DNA from: Tissierella simiarum
GTDB taxonomy: Bacteria > Bacillota > Clostridia > Tissierellales > Tissierellaceae
Assembly (NCBI RefSeq): GCF_018917865.1
Contig: NZ_JAHLPM010000019.1
Location: forward strand, 1 to 64,000
DNA: 64,000 nucleotides
Direction of reading: 5' to 3'
The position numbers and the translations under genes are program-made. The notes below the pieces were generated by a model, which was not told where the DNA came from, did not search any database, and was given only the letters and a program-made list of their open reading frames with translations. Positions 8,339 to 17,461 of this stretch are shown piece by piece. Every line of letters starts with the position of its first letter. Position 1 is the first letter of the stretch.

Positions 8339-11011
8339 ATGCCAAGACTTATTTTAAAATGCCCTTATCTAAAAGGTGGAAGTGAAAGTACATCAGCTCA
8401 TCTTGAAAACCTAGTAAATTATATTGCTACCCGTGATAGAGTAGAAAAGATAAATATAGAAAATAAAAATCTTGTTTCCACAACAAAACAAGAAGAATTA
8501 ATAGTCCAGATAGTTAAAGAGTTTCCAGAGACTAAAAGTTTATTTGAGTATGAGGATTATATTAAGAATCCTACAATAGAAAATGCATCTGAGTTTATTT
8601 CCATTGCCCTAGAGCAGAATATCGACAAGCTTGGCAAACGAAAAAATTATGTGGACTATATTGCAAACAGGCCAAGAGTAGAAAAAATGGGTAAGCATGG
8701 TTTATTCACAGGTGGAGATGATAGTTTAGTGCTTAGTAAGATTGCAGATGAGGTTGCAAATCATGAAGGGAATGTATGGACCCCGATTATTTCACTAAGG
8801 CGAGAAGATGCCACAAGGCTTGGTTTTGATAATGCTGAAAGTTGGCACAATATGCTTTCCTATTATGCCATAGACATAGCTGAATCTTTAAAAATAAAGC
8901 CTGAGAACTTTCAGTGGTATGCAGCTTTTCATAATGAGGGGCATCATCCTCATGTGCATATGATTTGTTACTCTATCAATCCCAAGGAGGGATACCTTAC
9001 TAAGAAAGGTATAGAGAAAATGAAATCAGGATTTGTAAAAAATATCTTTGGAGAAGAACTAAAAGAAGTCTATATGGAGCAAAGTAAAAGAAGAGATAAA
9101 TTGAAATTAGAATCCAGAGAAGTATTATTACAACTAATCTCTGAAATGAAAAATGATACTTTCCAAAACGGTAAAATAGAGGAACAATTTATGGAATTTG
9201 CTGAACGATTGAAATTTACTAAAGGTAAGAAACAATATGGATATTTACAGCCAAAACTTAAGGCTATGGTTGATGGTATTGTAGATGAACTGGCTAAGGA
9301 TGAAAGAATAAGCAAGGCATATGAGCTGTGGTATGAAATGCGTAATGAAGTGCTATATAGCTATGTAGATAATCTGCCAGAGCCTCTGCCATTATCACAG
9401 CAAAAGGAATTTAAATCAATTAAAAATATGATAATTAAAGAGGCTGATAATTTTAATAAAGGAATGATTACATTTGAAGAAATAACTGGTGATGATATTG
9501 ATATTATTGATGAAAGAATAGATAAAGCAATAGATGATGTAGTTAAAAATGATACAGAATTTATTGAGATGGAAGGGGATACTCTAGATTTAATTAGGGA
9601 AAGTGAAATTAATGATGATATCACAGAAGATGTTTATGTAAAATGGAGTGATGATTATAAAAGGGCTTGTGAATTCTTATTTGGTACAGATGATATAGTA
9701 CAAGATTTTGAAGAAGCCTTTTATTTATTTCAATCTGAAGTTGAACAGGGAAATGCTCTTGCCATGTTTAATATGGGCAGAATGTTTGCAGATGGACTTG
9801 GTATAGAGATTGATATAGAAGAATCATATGAATGGTATGAAAAAGCCCTTAATGCTTTCCATAGAATAGAAGATAGAAAGCCTTGGAAATATACAGAGTA
9901 TCGTATAGGTAAAATGTATTCACAAGGCCTTGGAACAGAAGAAGATTATGAAAAAGCAGCATACTGGCTTACCCTATCAGCAGAAGAAAGATATAAGTTT
10001 GCTGAGTATTCCCTTGGTGGTCTTTATTACAGAGGTCAAGGAGTTGAGCAAAGCTATGAAAGAGCTTTTGAGTTTTACCTAAAATCCGCAAAACAGAGTT
10101 TTCCCTATGCTAAATTTGAAGTGGCAAAGATGTATCGAGATGGAATTGGAACTGATATAAATGAGGAAGAGTCAGATAAATATTTTTCTTATGCTTTTAT
10201 AGGTTTTAAAAGATTAGAAAAGAAAAGTCATGATGATAAAATTCAATATAGGCTTGGGTGGATGCTTCAAAATGGCATCGGTACAGAAAAAGATATAGGG
10301 GTAGCAAAACAGTATTATGAGAAGTCAGCAAAGCTTGGAAATACATTTGCCTGTTATTCCCTTGCAAAATTAATCCTTGCAGAAGAAAATCCAGTAGAGG
10401 GAGAAGTTAAAAAAGCAATTGAGTATTTAAAACAAGCATCGACTAGTGGAAATCAATTTGCACAGTATTCTCTTGGAAAGCTTTATCTTGATGGGGAATA
10501 CGTGGATAAAGATACATTGAAAGCTGTAGAGTTATTTAAACTCTCATCAGAACAGGGAAATGAGTATGCATCATATCAGCTTGGTAAGCTATATCTTAAG
10601 GGTGAGGATATAACGAAAGACATTCCATCAGCAATAAAATGGCTGTACTTATCTGCAGAAAAAGGAAATCAATATGCACAGTATCTATTAGGAAAAATAT
10701 ATTTAATGGGTGAAGGTCTGCCAAGAGATAAAGAAGAGGCAATAAAATGGTTTAAATTATCTGCTGAGCAAGGAAATGAATATGCTCAGTTTTTTCTAGA
10801 TAATATGGATAAGTTTTATAACCCATCTGTTTCACTTGCAGTATCAAAGATGTTTCATCATATGAGTAAGACATTTGAAGATAATATTCCATTAAAATCA
10901 TCAGGAGTTGGAATTAAGGTTGATAGTAAGTTATTAAGAAAGCTAAGGGAAAAGAAAATGGCACAAGGACATAAGGAAGATGATCATGAGCAGCAGAATA
11001 TTAAGCTGTAG
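8339..11011 (+). CDS. MobP3-like relaxase with C-terminal Sel1-like repeats
   Basis: This is the DNA transesterase that nicks oriT and pilots the transferred strand. The MobP three-histidine motif is clear in AFHNEGHHPHVHMICYS (near residues 198-214). The N-terminus begins MPRLILKCPYLKGG and contains VNYIATRDRVE, as in MobP3 relaxases. Residues from about 440 to 830 form a long series of Sel1-like repeats with the pattern A-x-x-x-LG-x-x-Y-x-x-G, such as AQYLLGKIYLMGEGL. These probably form a solenoid for protein contacts. At 890 residues it is full length. It follows the RHH gene and precedes the TOPRIM gene in one operon. Confidence 0.9.
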   Translation: MPRLILKCPYLKGGSESTSAHLENLVNYIATRDRVEKINIENKNLVSTTKQEELIVQIVKEFPETKSLFEYEDYIKNPTIENASEFISIALEQNIDKLGKRKNYVDYIANRPRVEKMGKHGLFTGGDDSLVLSKIADEVANHEGNVWTPIISLRREDATRLGFDNAESWHNMLSYYAIDIAESLKIKPENFQWYAAFHNEGHHPHVHMICYSINPKEGYLTKKGIEKMKSGFVKNIFGEELKEVYMEQSKRRDKLKLESREVLLQLISEMKNDTFQNGKIEEQFMEFAERLKFTKGKKQYGYLQPKLKAMVDGIVDELAKDERISKAYELWYEMRNEVLYSYVDNLPEPLPLSQQKEFKSIKNMIIKEADNFNKGMITFEEITGDDIDIIDERIDKAIDDVVKNDTEFIEMEGDTLDLIRESEINDDITEDVYVKWSDDYKRACEFLFGTDDIVQDFEEAFYLFQSEVEQGNALAMFNMGRMFADGLGIEIDIEESYEWYEKALNAFHRIEDRKPWKYTEYRIGKMYSQGLGTEEDYEKAAYWLTLSAEERYKFAEYSLGGLYYRGQGVEQSYERAFEFYLKSAKQSFPYAKFEVAKMYRDGIGTDINEEESDKYFSYAFIGFKRLEKKSHDDKIQYRLGWMLQNGIGTEKDIGVAKQYYEKSAKLGNTFACYSLAKLILAEENPVEGEVKKAIEYLKQASTSGNQFAQYSLGKLYLDGEYVDKDTLKAVELFKLSSEQGNEYASYQLGKLYLKGEDITKDIPSAIKWLYLSAEKGNQYAQYLLGKIYLMGEGLPRDKEEAIKWFKLSAEQGNEYAQFFLDNMDKFYNPSVSLAVSKMFHHMSKTFEDNIPLKSSGVGIKVDSKLLRKLREKKMAQGHKEDDHEQQNIKL

Positions 11012-11031
11012 AATTCAAAGGGAGGTAATCT

Positions 11032-12447
11032 ATGGGTACTTACATTCATTTTACAGAGGAACAGAAGCAAAGAGCAAATTCAGTTGATCTAGTGGATTTC
11101 TTGGAGAGGCAAGGAGAAAAGTTATTGCGTTCTGGAAGAGAAAAAAGACTTGCCAGTGATCGCAGTATCACCATAAGAGGAAATAGGTGGTATGATCATG
11201 AAACTAGAGAAGGTGGTCTTGCAATTGATTTTCTGCAGAATTTTTATGGGCTAAGTTTTCCGGATGCAGTAACAAGATTACTTAGTGGTGAACAGGGAGA
11301 AATAATATATAAAAAAGCAGATATAAAAGAACAGGAGGAAAGAAAGTCTTTTGTTTTACCCGAAAAACATTCTGATATGCGTAGGGTCTTTGCTTATATG
11401 ATTAAACAAAGGTGTATTGATAGAGATATAATAAGTTTCTTCGCAAAGAATAAAATGCTTTATGAAAGCTGTGAACTATCTAAAGATAAAACAAAGGAAT
11501 ATCATAATGCAGTATTTGTAGGTTTTGATGAAAATGGAACTCCCCGTCATGCACATAAACAGGGGATATATACGAAAGGTAAAAAGTTTAAAGGAAATAT
11601 AGAAAGCAGTGATCCTTGCTATAGCTTTAACTATATTGGAAAAAGTAATAAGCTTTATATATTTGAAGCGCCTATTGATATGTTATCCTTTATTACAATG
11701 TATCAAAGGGATTGGCAACAGGACAGTTATGTATCTTTGTGCGGAGTATCTGAGCAGGCGATGCTAAAGATGCTTGAGATAAATCCAAGACTTAATCATG
11801 CAATACTATGTCTGGATCATGACAAGGCAGGAATTGAGACGAGTGAAAAATTCTATGATATATTAACTGCTAAGAAAATAAGATGTGATAAATTTAAGCC
11901 TCAATATAAAGATTGGAATGAAGACCTTAAGGCAAGTTTTAATCTACCTGCAATACCAGCAGAGAAACACCCTCAGTATACTTTACGAGATAAAATCTGT
12001 TCAGAGATTTATGAACTGACATCTGAATTTAATAATAAAGATAATTCTCTATCAAAATTAAATAATTTATTCTATAAATGCAAAACAAGCACTGTGGAGC
12101 AGATAGTTGAAATTTTAAAACAACTATCTGCTTTTTCTTTACTTTTAGCTGAGAGGGAATATAAGCAAATGGGAGGAAGACAAGATATAGACACTCTTCA
12201 ACAAAGACTTTATTACGGGTTTAAGGCATACGAAAATCGTAGTAGGCTTAATAGTCGCTTAGATACGATTGGACAAGAACTTTTGAAAATTAGTAAATAT
12301 CAAGGAATCCTTTCTGAAGCAGGAAAGACAAATATTGCAAAAATTTATGAATCTATTGCGCAGCACAGTTTAAAAGCAATTATTTTGATTGAATTACAAG
12401 AACAGAAGCAGAAACAAAAACAAATAAAAGAGATGACTATGCAATAA
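11032..12447 (+). CDS. DUF3991/TOPRIM domain protein (primase-like)
   Basis: The N-terminal domain (about residues 1-90) resembles the DUF3991 region of mobile-element primases. A TOPRIM domain follows, with the acidic residue in YIFEAPIDMLSF (near 210) and the DxD-type motif in AILCLDHDKAGIET (near 262-275). The C-terminal 150 residues are helical, ending in a glutamine/lysine-rich tail. It probably primes complementary-strand synthesis after transfer, or acts with the relaxase. No classical CHC2 zinc-finger cysteines are seen. GGGAGG precedes the ATG. Confidence 0.8.
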   Translation: MGTYIHFTEEQKQRANSVDLVDFLERQGEKLLRSGREKRLASDRSITIRGNRWYDHETREGGLAIDFLQNFYGLSFPDAVTRLLSGEQGEIIYKKADIKEQEERKSFVLPEKHSDMRRVFAYMIKQRCIDRDIISFFAKNKMLYESCELSKDKTKEYHNAVFVGFDENGTPRHAHKQGIYTKGKKFKGNIESSDPCYSFNYIGKSNKLYIFEAPIDMLSFITMYQRDWQQDSYVSLCGVSEQAMLKMLEINPRLNHAILCLDHDKAGIETSEKFYDILTAKKIRCDKFKPQYKDWNEDLKASFNLPAIPAEKHPQYTLRDKICSEIYELTSEFNNKDNSLSKLNNLFYKCKTSTVEQIVEILKQLSAFSLLLAEREYKQMGGRQDIDTLQQRLYYGFKAYENRSRLNSRLDTIGQELLKISKYQGILSEAGKTNIAKIYESIAQHSLKAIILIELQEQKQKQKQIKEMTMQ

Positions 12448-12503
12448 GAACAGATGAATCACTATGATGTGATTTTTAAAAATAGGAAAGGAGGTTCTGG
12501 CTT

Positions 12504-14327
12504 ATGGAATCACAAGTATATCTGCTTATAGGTACGGCAACTCTGATGTTTTCTGTAATTGGTGGAGTTTCATTGATTGCACATTATTATACCTTAAATG
12601 GAATCAAGTCAAAAACTGTTGGTGATGGTCAGCATGGTACAGCCAGATTTGCTACCAAGAAAGAAATTATCAAGACATATAAGCATATCCCTTTCCATGT
12701 TTCACAATGGAGAAAAGGAGAAAATCTACCAACAGAGCAGGGAATTATAGTTGGGTGTAAAGGAGCTAAAAATAATGTAACAGCACTTGTAGATACTGAT
12801 GATGTTCATTGTCTTATGATTGGTGCAGCAGGTGTAGGAAAGACTGCATTTTTTCTTTATCCAAACCTGGAATATGCTTGTGCAACTGGTATGAGCTTTA
12901 TTACTACTGATACAAAAGGGGATCTTGCCAGGAATTATGGAACGATTGCTAAAGAAAACTACGGATACAATATTGCAGTTATAGATTTAAGAAATCCTAC
13001 ACGTAGTGACGGTAATAATTTATTGCATTTAGTTAATAAATATATGGACACATATAGAGAAGATAATGATAACCTTGCTGCAAAAGCAAAGGCTGAAAAG
13101 TACGCAAAGATTATTTCAAAAACCATTATCAATTCTACTGGTGACAGTTCAGCCTATGGACAAAATGCTTTTTTCTACGATGCTGCTGAAGGACTTCTTA
13201 CTGCTGTTATTTTGCTTATAGCAGAATATCTTCCCCCTACCAAAGAAGATGGGAAAATAGTAGATTCAAGACATATCATTAGCGTATTCAAAATGGTGCA
13301 GGACTTAATGACACCAAGCAAGGTTAAAGGAAAGAGTCAGTTTCAACTACTGATGGATAAGTTGCCCCCAGAACATAAAGCAAGATGGTTTGCAGGAGCG
13401 GCTCTTAATTCTGCAGAACAGGCAATGGCATCAGTTTTATCAACAGTGCTGTCAAGGCTTAATGCTTTTTTAGATTCTGAAATGGAACAAATTTTGTGTT
13501 TTGATACAGTAATTGACGCAGAAACTTTCTGCAATAAAAAATCTGCTATCTTTCTTATACTTCCAGAAGAAGATAATACAAAATATTTTATGGTTAGTTT
13601 ATTTTTACAGCAGTTTTATCGTGAAATGTTAACAGTAGCTGATGAAAATGGAGGTAAGCTTCCCAATCGTGTTATGATTTATGCAGATGAAATAGGTACA
13701 ATACCAAAGATAGAATCCTTTGAAATGATGCTTAGTGCTGGTCGCTCAAGAAAGATATCATTAGTGCCTATTATTCAATCTTTTGCACAGCTTGATAAAA
13801 ACTATGGAAAAGAAGGCAGTGAAATAATAACAGATAACTGTCAAGTAACCATATTTGGAGGATTTGCACCTAATTCAGAAACTGCTCAAGTTCTATCGAA
13901 AGCACTTGGAAGTAGGACTGTTATGAGTGGTTCTATTAGCAGAGGTAAAAATGATCCATCACAAAGCTTGCAGATGATGGAAAGACCACTATTAACAGCA
14001 GATGAACTAAAATCTTTACCAAAAGGAAACTTTGTTATTATGAAAACAGGAGTACATCCAATGAAGACTGTACTTCGTCTATTTTTAGATTGGGGTATTT
14101 CCTTTAGTGAGCCATATATCATGGAGGAAAGATCCCATCGTAAGGTTTCTTATGCGGATAAGGAAATCTTAGAAGAAAATATTATGAACCAAGGAGTTGA
14201 GCTTGAAGAAGATATTGAAGAAACAGAATCAAGAGATGACAAAAATAAAAGTGGTGGAATGGCACATAATCCATCATCGAAAATAGATTCAATTAATAAA
14301 AAACGAAGGCCGACATTAAGAACATAG
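12504..14327 (+). CDS. VirD4/TraG-type coupling protein
   Basis: This ATPase recruits the relaxosome to the secretion channel. One membrane segment lies near residues 5-28. Walker A (GAAGVGKTAFF) is near 108-118, and the Walker B region (MIYADEIGTIP) near 391-401. Downstream blocks LSAGRSRKIS and IIQSFAQLDKNYG are typical of TraG/VirD4 proteins. The acidic C-terminal tail of about 60 residues could contact the relaxase. Length 607 residues, within the Tn1549 range. AAGGAGG lies upstream of the ATG. Confidence 0.92.
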   Translation: MESQVYLLIGTATLMFSVIGGVSLIAHYYTLNGIKSKTVGDGQHGTARFATKKEIIKTYKHIPFHVSQWRKGENLPTEQGIIVGCKGAKNNVTALVDTDDVHCLMIGAAGVGKTAFFLYPNLEYACATGMSFITTDTKGDLARNYGTIAKENYGYNIAVIDLRNPTRSDGNNLLHLVNKYMDTYREDNDNLAAKAKAEKYAKIISKTIINSTGDSSAYGQNAFFYDAAEGLLTAVILLIAEYLPPTKEDGKIVDSRHIISVFKMVQDLMTPSKVKGKSQFQLLMDKLPPEHKARWFAGAALNSAEQAMASVLSTVLSRLNAFLDSEMEQILCFDTVIDAETFCNKKSAIFLILPEEDNTKYFMVSLFLQQFYREMLTVADENGGKLPNRVMIYADEIGTIPKIESFEMMLSAGRSRKISLVPIIQSFAQLDKNYGKEGSEIITDNCQVTIFGGFAPNSETAQVLSKALGSRTVMSGSISRGKNDPSQSLQMMERPLLTADELKSLPKGNFVIMKTGVHPMKTVLRLFLDWGISFSEPYIMEERSHRKVSYADKEILEENIMNQGVELEEDIEETESRDDKNKSGGMAHNPSSKIDSINKKRRPTLRT

Positions 14328-14339
14328 GGGGGATAAAAT

Positions 14340-14606
14340 TTGAGTTATTTTGGAACAATTTATTCCTACTCATCAGATGAGCTTCCAACTCGTGCTAAAA
14401 CAGTGTATATGTATCTAAAAGATAGAAGTGATGCAAAGGGTGAATGCTGGCCAGCTATAAATACCATTGCAAAGGAAACTTCTATGTCAAGGAGTACAGT
14501 GAAGAGAGGCATTGCTGATCTTATACGGTGTGGACTATTAACCAAAGAACCGCGTTATAGGGAGAATGGGAGTAATTCATCTAATAGATATTTTTTGAAA
14601 AAATAA
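14340..14606 (+). CDS. Small winged-helix protein (GntR/DnaD-like HTH)
   Basis: This 88-residue protein has a winged helix-turn-helix: AINTIAKETSMSRSTVKRGI (residues 40-59), then the wing LTKEPRYRENGSNSSNRY. Replication-initiator-like and conjugation-associated HTH proteins share this form. It starts at TTG behind GGGGGG, 12 bp after the coupling-protein stop, and is the last gene of the transfer operon; a strong terminator follows. Probably a regulator or replication accessory. Confidence 0.72.
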   Translation: MSYFGTIYSYSSDELPTRAKTVYMYLKDRSDAKGECWPAINTIAKETSMSRSTVKRGIADLIRCGLLTKEPRYRENGSNSSNRYFLKK

Positions 14607-14619
14607 TGAAGCATAATAA

Positions 14620-14660
14620 AAAAGACAAGCTATCCACCAAGGGGGTAGTTTGTCTTTTTC
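14620..14660. terminator. Terminator at the end of the conjugation operon
   Basis: An AAAAAGACAAGCTA... stem pairs with TAGTTTGTCTTTTT around CCACCAAGGGGG. Both ends have A/T runs, so it could act in both directions. Confidence 0.7.
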
Positions 14661-14795
14661 ATGGACCGAGGTGGAGTTCATAATGAACCTACAAGAAGGA
14701 CTCACTTTAAGAATTTATTTAACATCAGAAAAAGAACAATATACTAAAGTTAATTGTATAATATTGCTGATATTTATGGTCATGACTAACAAGAA

Positions 14796-14835
14796 AAATA
14801 CAGAAAGAAGTAATACAATTATTCTTTCTGTATTT
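14796..14835. terminator. Bidirectional terminator of the leftward ars operon
   Basis: A perfect 14-bp stem (AAATACAGAAAGAA with TTCTTTCTGTATTT) lies just beyond the 3' end of the leftward small cysteine-protein gene. Confidence 0.7.
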
Positions 14836-14841
14836 AATCAA

Positions 14842-14979
14842 TTAATCCTCTTTCTTCTTTGTTTGTTCTTCATTCTTTTTTTCTTCATCAGTAGTTTCTT
14901 CAATAATTTGCATAGAACAACAGGAAGATTTTTTAGGCTTTCGTATTTTTGAAAAAAAGGATTGTTTTTTTTCACTCAT
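14842..14979 (-). CDS. Small cysteine-containing protein after the ArsP-like permease (45 aa)
   Basis: A 45-residue protein starts at 14979 behind GGGAGGTG. It has a basic N-terminus (SFFSKIRKPKKSS), a vicinal cysteine pair in SSCCSMQIIEE, and a highly charged tail. Small CC-containing proteins of this kind sit beside SO_0444/ArsP-type permeases in Firmicutes. The adjacent cysteines could bind As(III) or another thiophilic ion and deliver it to the permease. It lies 15 bp downstream of the permease gene on the same strand. Confidence 0.62.
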   Translation of the reverse strand: MSEKKQSFFSKIRKPKKSSCCSMQIIEETTDEEKKNEEQTKKKED

Positions 14980-14994
14980 TAATATCACCTCCCA

Positions 14995-15918
14995 CTACAT
15001 TACTATATTAAATACATATCCTGTTATAACTGCTACAAAGAAAATAGAAAGAATAAATGCAATCATCATTTTCTTTTTAAATATTGAATTCAGTATGGAA
15101 AGCTCAGGTATACTTGCGCCAGCACCACCTATTATAAGGGCTACCATTGTACCATAACCTACACCTTTATCAATAAGTATTCTTGCCACTGGTATCATAG
15201 TTTCTGTTCTTATATACATAGGTATACCAACTATGGCAGCCACAGGCACTGACAATAAATTTGATTTTCCAGCAAATTTGGATAGTAAATCTTGAGGTAT
15301 GAACTCATAGATAAATGAACCTATACCAGCACCAAGCACTAAGTATGGAACTACTTGTTTAAGTAATACTAAAGATTCAGCAAATGCATGCTTAAACGCT
15401 ATTTTATTTTTTTCTAAAAATGTCCCTTCAAGATTTTCATAAACTAGTTCATCATAGGTTTCACCTTTGATACTAACATTTTTAATTTCTTTGTGATAAC
15501 CTAATCTATCAAGAATTAACCCAATTACAACTGCTATCACAAATGTAAACATTGCATAGATGATAGTTGCCTTTAATCCAAAGAAGGTTAAAAATAATAT
15601 TATGATAGCAGGGTTTAGCACAGGTGAAGTTAATAGAAATGAAATCGTTCCTGAAAAAGGAGCTCCACTTTTTAATAATCCAACTAAAATAGGTACAGTT
15701 GAGCAGGAACAAAATGGTGTTACAGCACCTAAAAGAGCACCTAATATACTATTTAATCCTTTACTTGGTGTAGTAAGTATCTTTTTAATTTTTTCCTTAG
15801 ACAAGTAAATTTGGATTAGAGCTACAATAAAACTGATTAATAAGAAAAGTAGCAATAATTCACCCATAAGAAATAAAAACATTTTTCCTACTTCTATTAA
15901 ACTACTCATTTGAAACAT
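14995..15918 (-). CDS. ArsP/SO_0444-family permease (first copy)
   Basis: This is a polytopic permease of the PF03773 family, which exports trivalent organoarsenicals or related species. The hallmark GAVTPFCSCSTVPILVGLL (cysteines near residues 74-76) is present, followed by a second half with GIPMYIRTETMIPVARIL. About eight membrane segments are visible over 307 residues. I place the start at 15918 because AAGGAGG lies about 12 bases upstream; the frame stays open further upstream inside arsR. The start overlaps the arsR stop, indicating one leftward operon. Confidence 0.85.
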   Translation of the reverse strand: MFQMSSLIEVGKMFLFLMGELLLLFLLISFIVALIQIYLSKEKIKKILTTPSKGLNSILGALLGAVTPFCSCSTVPILVGLLKSGAPFSGTISFLLTSPVLNPAIIILFLTFFGLKATIIYAMFTFVIAVVIGLILDRLGYHKEIKNVSIKGETYDELVYENLEGTFLEKNKIAFKHAFAESLVLLKQVVPYLVLGAGIGSFIYEFIPQDLLSKFAGKSNLLSVPVAAIVGIPMYIRTETMIPVARILIDKGVGYGTMVALIIGGAGASIPELSILNSIFKKKMMIAFILSIFFVAVITGYVFNIVM

Positions 15919-16213
15919 TATCCATCCACTCCTCCTTATTAATATTTTTACAAATACCACTTATAATACTATAACTACTATTATCTTGATTTAAGGAATA
16001 GTAGTTCCATACAGCCACTTTCCTTTTCTTGATTATGCTAGCATCACAAAGTATCTTTAAATGATATGAAATACCAGACTGGCTAATATCAAAAAAATCA
16101 CCAATATCGCACACACATCTCTCCCCATTAACATATAAATATAAAAGGATTTTCAAGCGCAATTCATCTGATAAAGCATTAAACAATTCAACATACTTAT
16201 CGAGTAAATCCAT
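15902..16213 (-). CDS. ArsR-family metalloregulator (leftward operon)
   Basis: A winged-helix repressor of 103 residues. The metal-sensing helix carries ERCVCDI (near residues 31-37), the As(III)-binding CxC form of ArsR. The recognition helix is SQSGISYHLKIL. The start at 16213 (MDLLDKY) has GAAGGTAGG upstream; a GTG three codons earlier is less likely. Palindromic sites of the form ATATCAA-N6-TTGATAT lie directly upstream, so it probably represses its own operon with the permease. Confidence 0.85.
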   Translation of the reverse strand: MDLLDKYVELFNALSDELRLKILLYLYVNGERCVCDIGDFFDISQSGISYHLKILCDASIIKKRKVAVWNYYSLNQDNSSYSIISGICKNINKEEWMDNVSNE

Positions 16214-16235
16214 TGAATTCACCTACCTTCTTTAT

Positions 16236-16277
16236 ATATCAAAAAATATTGATGTATATATCAAAAAAAATTGATAT
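16236..16277. promoter_or_regulatory. Tandem ArsR-type operators of the leftward operon
   Basis: Two neighbouring palindromes are visible: ATATCAA-AAAAAA-TTGATAT at 16258-16277 (perfect) and ATCAAAAAATATTGAT at 16238-16253 (imperfect). They lie between the arsR start and its upstream region. Confidence 0.65.
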
Positions 16278-16346
16278 AATTAATATTATAATATACATAA
16301 CTTTTAATTTTGTCAACATTTTCTAAAAAATAAGTTTTTAAAAAAG

Positions 16347-16400
16347 TTGACAATTAAAAAGTAGAAGCATATTATATGAGCATAATCGCATATATTCATA
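16347..16400 (+). promoter_or_regulatory. Rightward promoter with ArsR-like operator
   Basis: TTGACA at 16347-16352 and TATTAT at 16370-16375 are 17 bp apart. An ATATGAGCATAATCGCATAT-type element overlaps and follows the -10. It resembles the site in front of the arsR at 17069. Today it faces the DUF4177 gene. Confidence 0.55.
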
Positions 16401-16449
16401 TAATATGATGCTTGATAGAAATTAATTAAAAAACTTAATTTTTTAAATG

Positions 16450-16800
16450 GGTTTTGTCGGATTTATTATTGCATATTTTTTTGAATAAAAAATTAAAAGG
16501 GGTGATTTAATGCAGATGAAATGGGAATATAAAGTGCTTACAGTAGATAAATTTTTAAGTATAGATAGTGATTTAGCAATAGAAGAAAAATTAAATAAAT
16601 ATGGTAAAGATGGTTGGGAACTTGTGGGACTTTTACAAAGGTCGTATACAACATTAGGATATTCACCAAAGTTAGATAACGACTCAATAGCATTTAAAAG
16701 ACAGATCATAGAAGAATAAATTTGATAAAAAATATATTGAAGTTAGCTACTTGAATAAAGAATTTTGGATATATCGTGGGTCAAGAAGTCCGACAAAACC
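16450..16800. mobile_element. 351-bp unit bounded by perfect 12-bp inverted repeats, carrying DUF4177
   Basis: GGTTTTGTCGGA at 16450-16461 is the exact reverse complement of TCCGACAAAACC at 16789-16800. The bases just outside both ends are ATG, a possible 3-bp target duplication. The unit separates an ArsR-like promoter from the rightward arsR. It could be a MITE-like unit or a remnant of an insertion sequence whose transposase was replaced or lost. Confidence 0.45.
16510..16719 (+). CDS. DUF4177 domain protein
   Basis: This is a 69-residue protein with the DUF4177 pattern: WEYKVLTVDKF at the start, LNKYGKDGWELVGLL in the middle (GWELV is the hallmark) and FKRQ at the end. The function of the family is unknown. 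AAGGGGTG precedes the ATG. It lies inside a segment bounded by 12-bp inverted repeats and shows no link to arsenic. Confidence 0.82.
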   Translation: MQMKWEYKVLTVDKFLSIDSDLAIEEKLNKYGKDGWELVGLLQRSYTTLGYSPKLDNDSIAFKRQIIEE

Positions 16801-16998
16801 ATGCTAATTTCAATAATTACCTTGTTTGTATTCAATTATTAAAATAGAAGAAGATACGGTTATATAAAGCATTTTTCATATTAATGTGAAATATAGTGAA
16901 GTATAAATTTAATTAATTTGAGTTTATTTATTAAGTATTGTTTAGATACTTAATAAAAATAATTTAACACTTAATAAAATATAAAAGACAAAAATATA

Positions 16999-17050
16999 TT
17001 GACAAAAATTATGTTGAAGGATACCATATGAGTATAATTGAATATAATAA
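16999..17050 (+). promoter_or_regulatory. Promoter and operator of the main ars operon
   Basis: TTGACA at 16999-17004 has a weak -10 (TACCAT, 17022-17027) at 17 bp. The motif CATATGAGTATAATTGAATATAAT follows at 17026 onward. A nearly identical motif lies at 18889 before arsD, which suggests shared ArsR control. Confidence 0.6.
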
Positions 17051-17068
17051 TATTACGAGGTGAAAATA

Positions 17069-17434
17069 ATGGATAACTTATTTAAAGCATTAGGAGATGA
17101 GAATAGGCTAAGAATAATAAACTTACTAAGGAAAGAAGAGTTATGCGTATGTGAGATTGAAGTTATTTTAGATACAACTCAATCCAATGTATCGAGACAT
17201 TTAACTAGACTTAGGAATGAGGGGATTGTTACTTTTGAAAAAAAAGCACAATGGATATATTATCAAATAAACCCAGAATTTATTAAAGAAAACAAACTAT
17301 TATATGAATTTCTAATTGAAAAAATGGACCAAAATAGCAAATTTATTAAGGAGCTTGAAAAATTATTAAAATATAAAGAAAGTGGCATGAGTTGTGACAA
17401 TATAAAAGACATAAATAATATCATTTTTATGTAA
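17069..17434 (+). CDS. ArsR-family metalloregulator (main operon)
   Basis: A 121-residue winged-helix repressor with the As(III)-binding ELCVCEI motif (residues 29-35) and recognition helix TQSNVSRHLTRLR. The ATG at 17069 has ACGAGGTG upstream; a GTG three codons earlier also fits the frame. It probably senses arsenite and represses the operon beginning at 16999. A further ArsR-fold gene and ACR3 follow. Confidence 0.88.
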   Translation: MDNLFKALGDENRLRIINLLRKEELCVCEIEVILDTTQSNVSRHLTRLRNEGIVTFEKKAQWIYYQINPEFIKENKLLYEFLIEKMDQNSKFIKELEKLLKYKESGMSCDNIKDINNIIFM

Positions 17435-17461
17435 AAAAGAAGTATTTTATGTGGTGAAAAT

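Noticed and set aside
14650-14952. 100-aa open frame on the + strand
   Set aside because: It covers a terminator and the antisense of the small cysteine-protein gene; the translation is low-complexity and hydrophobic, as expected of a shadow frame.
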